DNA from: DATAWZ01 sp036266975
GTDB taxonomy: Bacteria > Actinomycetota > Thermoleophilia > Solirubrobacterales > Solirubrobacteraceae
Direction: 5' to 3'
Length of the DNA stretch: 64,000 bases
NCBI GenBank assembly: GCA_036266975.1
Contig: DATAWZ010000157.1
Span: 1-64,000, forward strand
In this document: piece after piece, positions 32,093 through 39,609 of the stretch
How positions within the stretch are numbered: the stretch's first letter is position 1
Layout of the letters: each line of letters starts with the position of its first letter
Position numbers and translations under genes: made by a program
Notes under the pieces: generated by a model
What the model was told of the DNA's origin: nothing
Seen by the model: only the letters and a program-made list of their open reading frames with translations
Databases searched by the model: none

Positions 32093-33832
32093 TCAGCGCT
32101 TACCGGGGCGACCGTGCAACCGCGCGAGCTTGATCGCGAGCTCGAGCGAGAGCATGTCGTCCCGGTCCAGCCGTAGGCCGGTCAGCTCCTCGATGCGGGC
32201 CAGCCGCTGGCGCAGCGTGTTCGGGTGGATGAACAGTCCCTGCGCGCTCTCGATCACGCTGCGCCGCTCTGACAGATAGCGCTCGAGGGTGTCGAGCAGC
32301 GCGGTGCGGCGCTGCTGGTCGTAGGCGATCAGCCGGTCGACCGCGGCGCGCATCCGATCGCGCGGCGCGTCCTCGGCGCCGATGTGAACCAGGTAACGGT
32401 AGGCCCCGACGTCGGAGTAGGCGATCGCGCCGCCGCCGTCGAGCAACGCGCGCCCGACCGTCGCCGAGTCGAGCGCCTCGCGGTAGGCGCGGGCCGCCTC
32501 GCCGGGCTCCTGGCGCGGCTCGCTGATCCCGATCACCGCGCCGCTGCGCGCGCCGAGCTCGCGGACGGCGCGCAGGATCGCCTCGACCGCCGAGCCGCGG
32601 CCCTCACCGAAGGCGAGCAGCGCACGGACCGGGCCCGGCCCGGCCTCGACGGCTGCGCGCGGGACGAGCTCGCCGATCCGCCCGCCGAGCTGGGCCGCCG
32701 TGGCACGCCACTCGACCGAGGCCGACTCCCTCCCCCGGGCCGGCACGGCGTGCAGCAGGACGTAGGGGGAACGCAGGTCGCAGCTGAGCTGCTCGGCCTT
32801 GGCCGTCGCGAAGGCCGTCGCTCCGGCGGCGAGGGCTTCGAAGAGGTCGTTGACGGCGTTGGCATTGGTGAGCGCCTCGATCAGCTCGGCACGCTTGATC
32901 GCCACCGCGACCAGGTGCGCGATCGCGCGGGCGATCTCGATGTCCTCGTCGCCGAACGTGCGCCCGGGGCGCCCGCCGGCACACACCAGGCCGACGCGCT
33001 CCCCGCCGGCGGACAAGGGGGTCACGAGCAGGTCGTCGACGTCCAGCTCGGGCCAGAGCGCCTGCGCTGGAGGTCCGGCACCGCCGGCGCCGTCGAGCGC
33101 GTCGAGCAGCAGCGCAGCGGCCGACAGGGTCGCCGGCGCCGCCTCGGGCACCGAGGCCAGCACACGCAGTCCCCCCTCATCCAGGCGGTAGACCTGACAG
33201 ACCGCGGCGCCGAGCAGGCCGGAAAGGCCGTGGGCGACCAGCGGACCGAGATCAGCGACACCGGTCGCCGCCGCGACCTGCTGTGCGAGCCGGGAGAGAC
33301 CGGTGAGCGCGTCGACCCTTCGGTGCTCGCGGTCGAACAGCTGGGCGTTCTCGATCGCCCCACTCACCAGCGAGGCGATGTGCTCGAGCAGCGTGAGCGT
33401 GTCGTCAGGGAACTCGTGCGGGGCCTGGGTGTGCAGCACGATGACCCCGATCGTCTCGCCGGCTCGGGAGAGAATCGGCACGGCGACCATTGACTGAAAG
33501 CGCTCCTCCTGCAGCAGCGGTACGTACTTCATCCGTGGGTCGTGCATCGCTCGCTCGCGGATGAACTGCGGCGTGCGGTGGCGCGCGACCCACCCGGTAA
33601 GTCCCTCGTGCAGCGAGAGCTGAACGTTGCCGACCGCGTCGGCGAAGACCGGCGAGGCCGCGCGGATCGTCAGATAGTCGGCGTCGAGCAGATAGATGAA
33701 GCACGCGTGACAGCCGGTCGCCTCGGTGGCCAGCTCGACGACCCCCTGCAGCATGGGTGCCAGCTCCAACGAGGACGACACGAGCTTGATCACCCCGTAG
33801 AGGGGATGGCTCTCCTCGCCAAGTCCGCGCAC
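32093..33832 (-). CDS. GAF-GAF-PucR family transcriptional regulator
   Basis: This protein of about 579 residues starts at GTG 33832. Two GAF-like sensory domains (about 10-170 and 180-330) precede a linker and a C-terminal PucR-type helix-turn-helix (ERRSVIESAQGLFIHPNTLR). PucR/CdaR-type proteins are usually activators of catabolic genes responding to a small molecule; GAF domains could bind it. The frame stays open to 33949 but that part lies in the divergent promoter region. It is divergent from the glutamine-synthetase homologue and is its most likely regulator. Confidence 0.85.
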   Translation of the reverse strand: MRGLGEESHPLYGVIKLVSSSLELAPMLQGVVELATEATGCHACFIYLLDADYLTIRAASPVFADAVGNVQLSLHEGLTGWVARHRTPQFIRERAMHDPRMKYVPLLQEERFQSMVAVPILSRAGETIGVIVLHTQAPHEFPDDTLTLLEHIASLVSGAIENAQLFDREHRRVDALTGLSRLAQQVAAATGVADLGPLVAHGLSGLLGAAVCQVYRLDEGGLRVLASVPEAAPATLSAAALLLDALDGAGGAGPPAQALWPELDVDDLLVTPLSAGGERVGLVCAGGRPGRTFGDEDIEIARAIAHLVAVAIKRAELIEALTNANAVNDLFEALAAGATAFATAKAEQLSCDLRSPYVLLHAVPARGRESASVEWRATAAQLGGRIGELVPRAAVEAGPGPVRALLAFGEGRGSAVEAILRAVRELGARSGAVIGISEPRQEPGEAARAYREALDSATVGRALLDGGGAIAYSDVGAYRYLVHIGAEDAPRDRMRAAVDRLIAYDQQRRTALLDTLERYLSERRSVIESAQGLFIHPNTLRQRLARIEELTGLRLDRDDMLSLELAIKLARLHGRPGKR

Positions 33833-33840
33833 ACGAGCAG

Positions 33841-33865
33841 TATGTGCGCGAGGGCTATGTGCGCG
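33841..33865. promoter_or_regulatory. Direct repeat between pucR and glnT-type gene
   Basis: TATGTGCGCG occurs at 33841-33850 and 33856-33865, 15 bases apart, with a related ATTGTGCGG near 33905. The repeats lie just upstream of the regulator start, in the 110-base divergent region, and are candidate binding half-sites. Confidence 0.4.
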
Positions 33866-33942
33866 GTGGACATGTTCAGGGCGGTAAAGGGGTACGGCCG
33901 GGCCATTGTGCGGTCGCCAGCTCCGCCGTATATCTCCGGGGC

Positions 33943-35313
33943 ATGTCATTCGACCCGCCGCGCGACGCCGACGATGCGCGGCGGATCGTGCACGACGCGG
34001 GCGTCGAGTTCCTGTTTGCGCAGTTCGTTGATCTACACGGCAAGCCGAGCGCCAAGCTCGTGCCCGCCCACCACCTCGACGACCTGCTGACCGAGGGTGC
34101 CGGCTTCGCCGGCTTCGCCGCCGGTGACATCGGACAAGGACCCCACGACCCGGACATGATCGCGATGCCCGATCCGAGCTCCCTGACCGTCCTGCCCTGG
34201 CAGCCCAACGTGGCGCGCTTTGCCTGCGATGTGACCGTCGAAGGGGAGGAGTGGCCGTACTGCCCGCGCACGATCCTGCGCCACGCGCTCGCCCGGGCCC
34301 TCGCAGCCGGGTACGAGATGAAGGTCGGGGCCGAGCTCGAGTACTTCCTGCTACGCCGTGCCGCCGACGGCGTGCTGGAGCTGGCCGACCCGCTGGACAC
34401 CCTGGAGCAGCCCTGCTATGACATGCGCGCGCTCACCCGCAACCTCGACTTCGTCGCCGAGATCTCCAAGGCGGTCACCGGCCTGGGCTGGGACAACTAC
34501 GCGACCGATCACGAGGACGCCAACGGCCAGTTCGAGCAGAACTTCGCCTTTGCCGACGCGCTGACCACGTGCGACCGGGCGATCTTCTACCGCTACATGG
34601 TCGAGACGCTCGCCCAGCGCCGCGGGCTGATCGCGACGTTCATGCCCAAGCCCTTTGCGCATCTGACCGGCAACGGCTGTCACTTCCACATCAGCCTGTG
34701 GCGCGACGGAGTGAACCTCTTCGAGCGAGACCCCGCCGAGGATCCGCGCGGCCTGGGGCTCTCCGAACTGGCCTATCAGTACATCGGCGGGCTGAAGGCG
34801 AACGCCAAGGCGTACATCGCCCTCACCGCGCCCACGGTGAACTCCTACAAACGTCTGGTCATGGGCGCCCCTACCAGCGGCGCGACATGGGCGCCGGTGT
34901 ACATCAGCTACGGATACAACAACCGCTCGCAGATGCTGCGCATCCCGGCCGCCGGCCGCATCGAGGACCGCACGGTCGATGGCTCGTGCAACCCCTACCT
35001 CGCCGCCACCGCCATGCTCGCGGCCGGCTTGGACGGGATCGAGCGCGGGCTGGACGCCGGCGAGCCCAACTCGGCCAACCTGTACGAGATGAGCGATGCC
35101 GACCGGGCCGCGGCGGGTATCGAGCTGCTTCCGGAGAACTTGCTGGACGCCACGCGCGAGCTCGAACGCAGCAGCGTGCTGAGAGCCGCGCTCGGGGCCA
35201 CCCCGCACGGCGATTACCTGGACTACTACGTCGTTTGCAAGCGACGCGAGGTCCGCGCCGCCCACGAGCAGATCACGACGTGGGAGCTCGAGCGCTACCT
35301 GCAGCTGTTCTGA
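33943..35313 (+). CDS. glnT: Type III-like glutamine synthetase homologue (GlnT / gamma-glutamylmethylamide synthetase type)
   Basis: This 456-residue glutamine-synthetase fold protein has the beta-grasp N-domain followed by the catalytic domain. AELEYFLLR is the metal-Glu strand, GNGCHFHISLW carries the metal His, NSYKRLVMG is the glutamate-binding loop and NPYLAATAMLAAG lies in the C-terminal part. The GlnT branch includes gamma-glutamylmethylamide synthetase (GmaS), which ligates methylamine to glutamate with ATP. Sequence alone does not separate GmaS from other GlnT enzymes, but the glx and sox neighbours favour it. The ATG at 33943 is chosen over the upstream shadow frame. Confidence 0.88.
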   Translation: MSFDPPRDADDARRIVHDAGVEFLFAQFVDLHGKPSAKLVPAHHLDDLLTEGAGFAGFAAGDIGQGPHDPDMIAMPDPSSLTVLPWQPNVARFACDVTVEGEEWPYCPRTILRHALARALAAGYEMKVGAELEYFLLRRAADGVLELADPLDTLEQPCYDMRALTRNLDFVAEISKAVTGLGWDNYATDHEDANGQFEQNFAFADALTTCDRAIFYRYMVETLAQRRGLIATFMPKPFAHLTGNGCHFHISLWRDGVNLFERDPAEDPRGLGLSELAYQYIGGLKANAKAYIALTAPTVNSYKRLVMGAPTSGATWAPVYISYGYNNRSQMLRIPAAGRIEDRTVDGSCNPYLAATAMLAAGLDGIERGLDAGEPNSANLYEMSDADRAAAGIELLPENLLDATRELERSSVLRAALGATPHGDYLDYYVVCKRREVRAAHEQITTWELERYLQLF

Positions 35314-35970
35314 TCAACTCGGTCCGAACCGGCGCGTGCCGGTGAGCAGCTCCCCCGCGCGCACGAGCGAGCCGACGGTCTGGACCTCGGCGGCGTCCAG
35401 TCGCCCGGCGAGCGCGATGAACGCCTGCGCGGTCGTGAGCGCATCGCCGAGCGCGTGGTGCTCGGCCGCGGCCGGCTGGCCGAGCTGACGCGCGAGCCCG
35501 GCGAGTGAGAGCCCGGCGGGTGCTCGGCCGTCGCGACGGCTGAGCCACCACCGCCCGAGCGCCTCGGTGTCGGCGCTCGGCCCCAGGCGCAGCCCACGCT
35601 CGGCGAGGGCTGCGCCGAGGAAGTGGCGCTCGACCGCCGCGGTGTGGAACACCGGCACGCAGCCGTCGAGCACCTCCAGCACGGCGGCGATCGCCTCCTG
35701 CAGCGACGGAGCGCGCGCGAGGTCGGGCGCGCGGAGCTTGTGCACGAGGACCGCCGAGGGTGACGGTGGGCGCGACGGGCGCGCGAGCATATACCGCGCT
35801 TCGCCCAGCACGATCCGCCCGTCGTTGACCGGTACCGCGCCGATCGCGACGATCTCATCGTGTCGCCGGTCGAGCCCAGTCAGTTCGAGATCGACCGCGC
35901 ACCAGCGCGCGGCCCGCCAGGGGGTCGTTCCCCGCACGCTGGTGAGCGCCCGCTGGCGGCCGACTCTCAC
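35314..35970 (-). CDS. DnaQ-like 3'-5' exonuclease
   Basis: This 218-residue DEDD exonuclease has ExoI DVDLELTGLD-like sequence (WCAVDLELTGLD), a weak ExoII region around the conserved Asp positions, and ExoIII HHALGDALTTAQAF (DEDDh type). The GTG at 35970 overlaps the upstream sensor gene stop by GTGA. Similar pairs of a CBS/DUF294 sensor with a DnaQ-type exonuclease occur near acetate-type transporters in proteobacteria, which suggests nucleotide turnover in signalling rather than replication proofreading. It ends back-to-back with the glnT stop. Confidence 0.82.
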   Translation of the reverse strand: MRVGRQRALTSVRGTTPWRAARWCAVDLELTGLDRRHDEIVAIGAVPVNDGRIVLGEARYMLARPSRPPSPSAVLVHKLRAPDLARAPSLQEAIAAVLEVLDGCVPVFHTAAVERHFLGAALAERGLRLGPSADTEALGRWWLSRRDGRAPAGLSLAGLARQLGQPAAAEHHALGDALTTAQAFIALAGRLDAAEVQTVGSLVRAGELLTGTRRFGPS

Positions 35971-37532
35971 CGGGCCATGGCCCGCTGCTGCGCGCTGATC
36001 GCGCGAAACACGTCGCGCAGATGCCCGCGGGAGAGCGGGCTGAGGGCCGTCGGGTCGAGCAGGTCGTCGGGCCGATGCCCGGCGGAGAGCTGCTGAATGT
36101 GGTGGGCCAGCCGCAGCTCGCCAGCGAGCGCAAAGGCCTCCGCGAGCGACGAGTCGCCGAGTGAGGCCAGGCGCTCGGTTGTCGATCCGGTCGGCACGCC
36201 CGCGCGCGCCCCCGTCCAACGGGCGATCTCGACGATCGGGACGATCACCGATGTGCGGATGTCCAGTCGCTCGTCCGGGGTGCCGGCGCCGGCGAGCACC
36301 GCGCCGGCCCCGAACCCGGTCGGTGCGGAATGCGCCAACGCCCGCCGGCGAAGCTCGTCGAGCCCGCCGACGAGCAGCGGCAGCGGGTCGACCGGCGTCC
36401 CCCACACCGCACGGCGGTCGGTGAGCAGCTCGATGGGGTCCTCGGCGGGCCGCACGCCCAGAGCGGCCAATCCCGCCGCGGTCTGGGCGGCCACGAACGC
36501 GCCGCGCGGCGTGGAGGCGACGGTCAGCTCGCGCCGCGCAAGACTGCCGACGGCGACCCAGACGCCCTGCTCTGCTCCGGCGAGATCGAGCGCGCGGGCG
36601 ATGAGCGCATCGGTGAGCGCCGAGAGCACGCGGGCGATCTCCGGCGCGCGCAGGCCGGCGCCGTAGAGGTCGAGGACCAGGCCGGGGAGGGTGCGGCGGA
36701 CCTCGGCGAGCCGCGCGAGGCTCTCGGCGCGCTCGATCGTTCGTCGCGCGGCGAACCACGAGTGCGGCGAGGCGGCGAACAGGTCGCCGTCCTCGACGAC
36801 GCCGACGAGCCGACCGCGTTCGCTGATCACCGGCGCGTGACGAACACCGCGGCTGAGCATCTCGTGCAGGACCTCGCCGGCGAGCTGGCCGGCTGCGACG
36901 GCGAACAGCGGCTCGCTCGACACCTCGCCGACCGGCGTGTGTGGCGGGCGGCCGGCCGCGAGCACGCGCGTGCGCAGGTCGCTGTCGGTGAGGATCGCGC
37001 GGGCGCCATCCGGGCGCTCGACGATGGCGCAGCTCGCACCGGCACGCGTCATCCGGTGCGCAACGTCGGCGACGGGGTCGGCTGGAGCGCAGGTGACCGT
37101 GGCGCTGCGGATCAGCTCCGCGACCGGCCGGTGGGCTGGCTCGCGGGCGCCGACCGAGAGCTCGCGGTCGCGCGCGCGATCGAGCAGCGGTCGCGCGGCG
37201 GCCACCGGGATGCGGTAGCAGAGCGTGTCCTCGGCGGCGCGGGCCTCGAACCCGGGAGGCAGGCCCGACAGCATCGCCGCGTGTCCGAAGGTGTCGCCCG
37301 GACCGAGCAGGTCGAGCAGGCGGCCGTCGTGGGCGATGTCGACCGCGCCGCTGTGCACCACGCGCAGGAAGGTGACCGGGCCCCCGTCTTCGGTGAGGAT
37401 CGCAGCGCCCGCCGGATGGAATTCGATTGTCGAATGGCGGGCGATCTCACCCAGCTCCTCGGGGGCGAGCGCGTCGAACGGCGGTCGCTCGGAGAGAAAG
37501 CGCGCGATCTCGCGCAAGCCGTTGTCGCTCAC
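35967..37532 (-). CDS. cNMP-like/CBS/DUF294 sensor protein with degenerate nucleotidyltransferase site
   Basis: This 521-residue paralogue of the 24822 product has a cNMP-like fold at about 10-125 (cassette DTFGHAAMLSGLPPGFEARA), a CBS pair at about 135-265 and a DUF294 domain from about 285. The nucleotidyltransferase motif reads VAVGSLARRELTVASTPRGAF; the Asp-x-Asp of the other copy is replaced by Thr-Pro-Arg. Catalysis is therefore unlikely, and a binding or scaffolding role is inferred. It is about 100 residues shorter than the paralogue. The GTG at 37532 overlaps the transporter stop by GTGA, and its stop overlaps the exonuclease start. Confidence 0.82.
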   Translation of the reverse strand: MSDNGLREIARFLSERPPFDALAPEELGEIARHSTIEFHPAGAAILTEDGGPVTFLRVVHSGAVDIAHDGRLLDLLGPGDTFGHAAMLSGLPPGFEARAAEDTLCYRIPVAAARPLLDRARDRELSVGAREPAHRPVAELIRSATVTCAPADPVADVAHRMTRAGASCAIVERPDGARAILTDSDLRTRVLAAGRPPHTPVGEVSSEPLFAVAAGQLAGEVLHEMLSRGVRHAPVISERGRLVGVVEDGDLFAASPHSWFAARRTIERAESLARLAEVRRTLPGLVLDLYGAGLRAPEIARVLSALTDALIARALDLAGAEQGVWVAVGSLARRELTVASTPRGAFVAAQTAAGLAALGVRPAEDPIELLTDRRAVWGTPVDPLPLLVGGLDELRRRALAHSAPTGFGAGAVLAGAGTPDERLDIRTSVIVPIVEIARWTGARAGVPTGSTTERLASLGDSSLAEAFALAGELRLAHHIQQLSAGHRPDDLLDPTALSPLSRGHLRDVFRAISAQQRAMAR

Positions 37533-38533
37533 GTGGAGGCCCGACTCGCGGCGACGGTGCCGCCGAGCAGCATCAGGACGCCGTACACGCCCGGCACGGC
37601 GGCGGAGGCGGTGCCGAAGGTCTGGGTGGCGAGCGCGGCGGCGACCGCGAAGTCGCGCATCGCGATCGTCATCGCTCCGGGGACGGCCACCGGTGGGCTC
37701 GCTCGGCGGCGCCAGAGCACGGCCAGCAGGGCTGACGCGAGCAGGAACGCCGCGCTCGCGAGCGCGGCTGCCCCGAGGTGGTGTGCGCCGTGGGTTCCGC
37801 TCAGCGCGGCATAGACGAGCGCCACGACGGCGAGCACGGCGACGCCCTCGCGCTCGGCGTCGGCGTCGGCGAGCCAGCGGGCGAGCCGGTCCTGGCTGCG
37901 CAGTGCGATTCCGGCGATCAACGGGGCGATGACGACCAGGGCGAACCGGACCAGCAGCCGGCCGGCGTGGGCGTGGCCGGCTCCCGCGGCGATCGCCGAG
38001 GCGGCGACCGGCCCGAGCAGCGCCGCGACGACGAGCGAGCCGGTGACGGCGCCGAGCGCGATCGTCGCGTCGGCGCCCGCCAGCGCGACCAGGCCGACGC
38101 TCGCCACCTCCGCGCTCGACAGGCCGGTCGCGAGCAGCCCATCCCGCACCGGCGCCGCGAAGGGGCGGCCGAGCCCCCAGGCCACGGCACCGAGCACGAG
38201 CAACGGGACGACCGACAGGACGGCGAGCGCGCCGAGGTGCTGGCGCAGGCGGACCAGATCACTGGGGGAGATGCCCAGGGCGGTGGCAAGCACCAGCAGC
38301 GCCAGCAGCAGGTCCGAGCGCGCCGCCAGGCCGCCGGACGGCGCGAGCAGGGCGAGCACCGCGGCGGCGAGCGCGAGCGGGGTGAGCGCGCGCGGCAGGC
38401 GGCCGAGCCAGCCCACGTCAGGCGCGGGCTCGGTCGCTCGCCATGGGGGCGCCGCGGCCCCGGCGCCAGTGCGCGGGAGTCGCGGCACGCTCCCCACATG
38501 CGCGGCAGGGTCGCGGCACGGCATGCCTTGCAC
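37529..38533 (-). CDS. BASS/arsenite-type 10-TM transporter
   Basis: This is a membrane protein of up to 334 residues, with 9-10 hydrophobic helices from about residue 45. It resembles the bile acid:sodium symporter (BASS)/ACR3 fold, with two inverted halves (GLSSAEVASVGLVALAGADA and AMTIAMRDFAVAAALATQTF as the paired crossover-like segments). Substrates in the family include organic acids. The first 40 residues are Pro/Ala-rich and probably over-called; several ATG/GTG options exist. It is the first gene of a three-gene operon with the sensor and exonuclease. Confidence 0.72.
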   Translation of the reverse strand: MQGMPCRDPAAHVGSVPRLPRTGAGAAAPPWRATEPAPDVGWLGRLPRALTPLALAAAVLALLAPSGGLAARSDLLLALLVLATALGISPSDLVRLRQHLGALAVLSVVPLLVLGAVAWGLGRPFAAPVRDGLLATGLSSAEVASVGLVALAGADATIALGAVTGSLVVAALLGPVAASAIAAGAGHAHAGRLLVRFALVVIAPLIAGIALRSQDRLARWLADADAEREGVAVLAVVALVYAALSGTHGAHHLGAAALASAAFLLASALLAVLWRRRASPPVAVPGAMTIAMRDFAVAAALATQTFGTASAAVPGVYGVLMLLGGTVAASRAST

Positions 38534-38547
38534 CCCCGGCGGTCACG

Positions 38548-39309
38548 CTAACCGCTGCCCCCGAGCGCCGCAGTGAGGCGGCTGGCGCCGGCGAGCAGGA
38601 CGTCGAGCACCTGCGTAGGGTCCGACAGGCGCCCGGCGGGACCCTGCAGGCCGATGATCGCCGCGAGCGCGCCCGTACGGTCAAACACGGGCGCGGCGAT
38701 CGCGTTGACGTCGACCTCGCGCTCGCCGAAGACAGTGCCGTAGCCCCGTTCGTGGACCGTCTGGACTGCCGCGGCGAGGTCGGCGCGGTCGGTGATCGTG
38801 CGGTCGGTGAGCGCCACGAGGTCGCGCTCGCGTGGCAGCGGTCCGCCGCCGAAAGCGAGCATGACCTTGCCGACCGCGGTGGCATGGGCGACGCTCGGGC
38901 GACCGAGCCGGGCCATGCTGATCACGCTGGCCTGCGAGGGAATCGAGTCCACGGTGATCGCCTCTCGCTCGCCGGGTACCGACAGCGTTGCGGTCTCTCC
39001 GGTCTGCTGCATGAGGTCGATCAGCACGGGGCGTGCGAGCGCCTGGAGGTCCAGACGCCCCAGCACCCGGTCGGCGAGCGTGACGAGCCCAAGGCCGAGG
39101 CGGAACGGCCCCGTCCCGTCGCGCTGCACCAACCCGAACGACTCGAGCGTGGCCAGCAGGCGCGACGCGGTGCTCGCGTTGACCGAGATGCGGCGGGCGA
39201 GCTCGTTGACTCCCAGCCCGCGCTCGCTGTCGCGCAGCTCCTCGAGCAGCGAGAGGGCCCGCGCGACCGAGGCGACCGGGCGCGAGGACACCTGCGCTCG
39301 TTGCATCAT
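38548..39309 (-). CDS. IclR-family transcriptional regulator
   Basis: The protein has about 253 residues. The winged HTH is at about 15-70 (GVNELARRISVNASTASRLL), and an effector domain follows with ARLGRPSVAHATAVGKVMLA and the C-terminal RGYGTVFGEREVDVNAIAAP that is typical of IclR. The start is uncertain among ATGs at 39321, 39309 and 39306 and a GTG at 39291, because a promoter-like AT-rich region overlaps the first codons. It is divergent from soxDAGB, and its likely role is control of that operon. Confidence 0.9.
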   Translation of the reverse strand: MMQRAQVSSRPVASVARALSLLEELRDSERGLGVNELARRISVNASTASRLLATLESFGLVQRDGTGPFRLGLGLVTLADRVLGRLDLQALARPVLIDLMQQTGETATLSVPGEREAITVDSIPSQASVISMARLGRPSVAHATAVGKVMLAFGGGPLPRERDLVALTDRTITDRADLAAAVQTVHERGYGTVFGEREVDVNAIAAPVFDRTGALAAIIGLQGPAGRLSDPTQVLDVLLAGASRLTAALGGSG

Positions 39310-39330
39310 AGGCAATAGCATTGCATAATA
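39301..39330 (+). promoter_or_regulatory. soxD promoter with GCAAT-N3-ATTGC palindrome
   Basis: This is a rare AT-rich patch. On the plus strand TTGCAT (39301-39306), an 18-base spacer and CATAAT (39325-39330) form a promoter for soxD. The perfect inverted repeat GCAAT-AGC-ATTGC (39312-39324) lies in the spacer, with a further TTGCAT half-site. On the minus strand TATGAT could be a -10 for the IclR gene. This is a good candidate IclR operator. Confidence 0.6.
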
Positions 39331-39357
39331 CGCTACGCCCGTCTACCATGTCCGCGC

Positions 39358-39609
39358 ATGTCGTTCCTCTTGGAGTGCCCTCACTGCGGCGTGCGCGAGG
39401 TGACCGACTTCGCCTATGGCGGTGAGGTCAGGCCGGGGCCTTCGGGCGAGCCATCGCTCCGCGAGCGCTGCGAGCACACCTACTTCCGCCGCAACGTGGC
39501 CGGTGTGCAGCGCGAGTGGTGGTACCACCGGTCGGGCTGCCGCGCGTGGTTCCTGGCTGAGCGTGACACGCGCTCCAACGAGGTTCACTGGGTCGGCGTG
39601 CCGGCGTGA
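39358..39609 (+). CDS. soxD: Sarcosine oxidase/N-methylglutamate dehydrogenase delta-type subunit
   Basis: This 83-residue zinc subunit of the heterotetrameric enzyme has Cys7 and Cys10 (ECPHCG) and His57 and Cys61 (WWYHRSGCRAWF) as probable metal ligands. It is structural rather than catalytic. It is the first gene of soxDAGB, whereas proteobacterial clusters usually begin with the beta gene. The stop overlaps the soxA GTG. Confidence 0.92.
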   Translation: MSFLLECPHCGVREVTDFAYGGEVRPGPSGEPSLRERCEHTYFRRNVAGVQREWWYHRSGCRAWFLAERDTRSNEVHWVGVPA

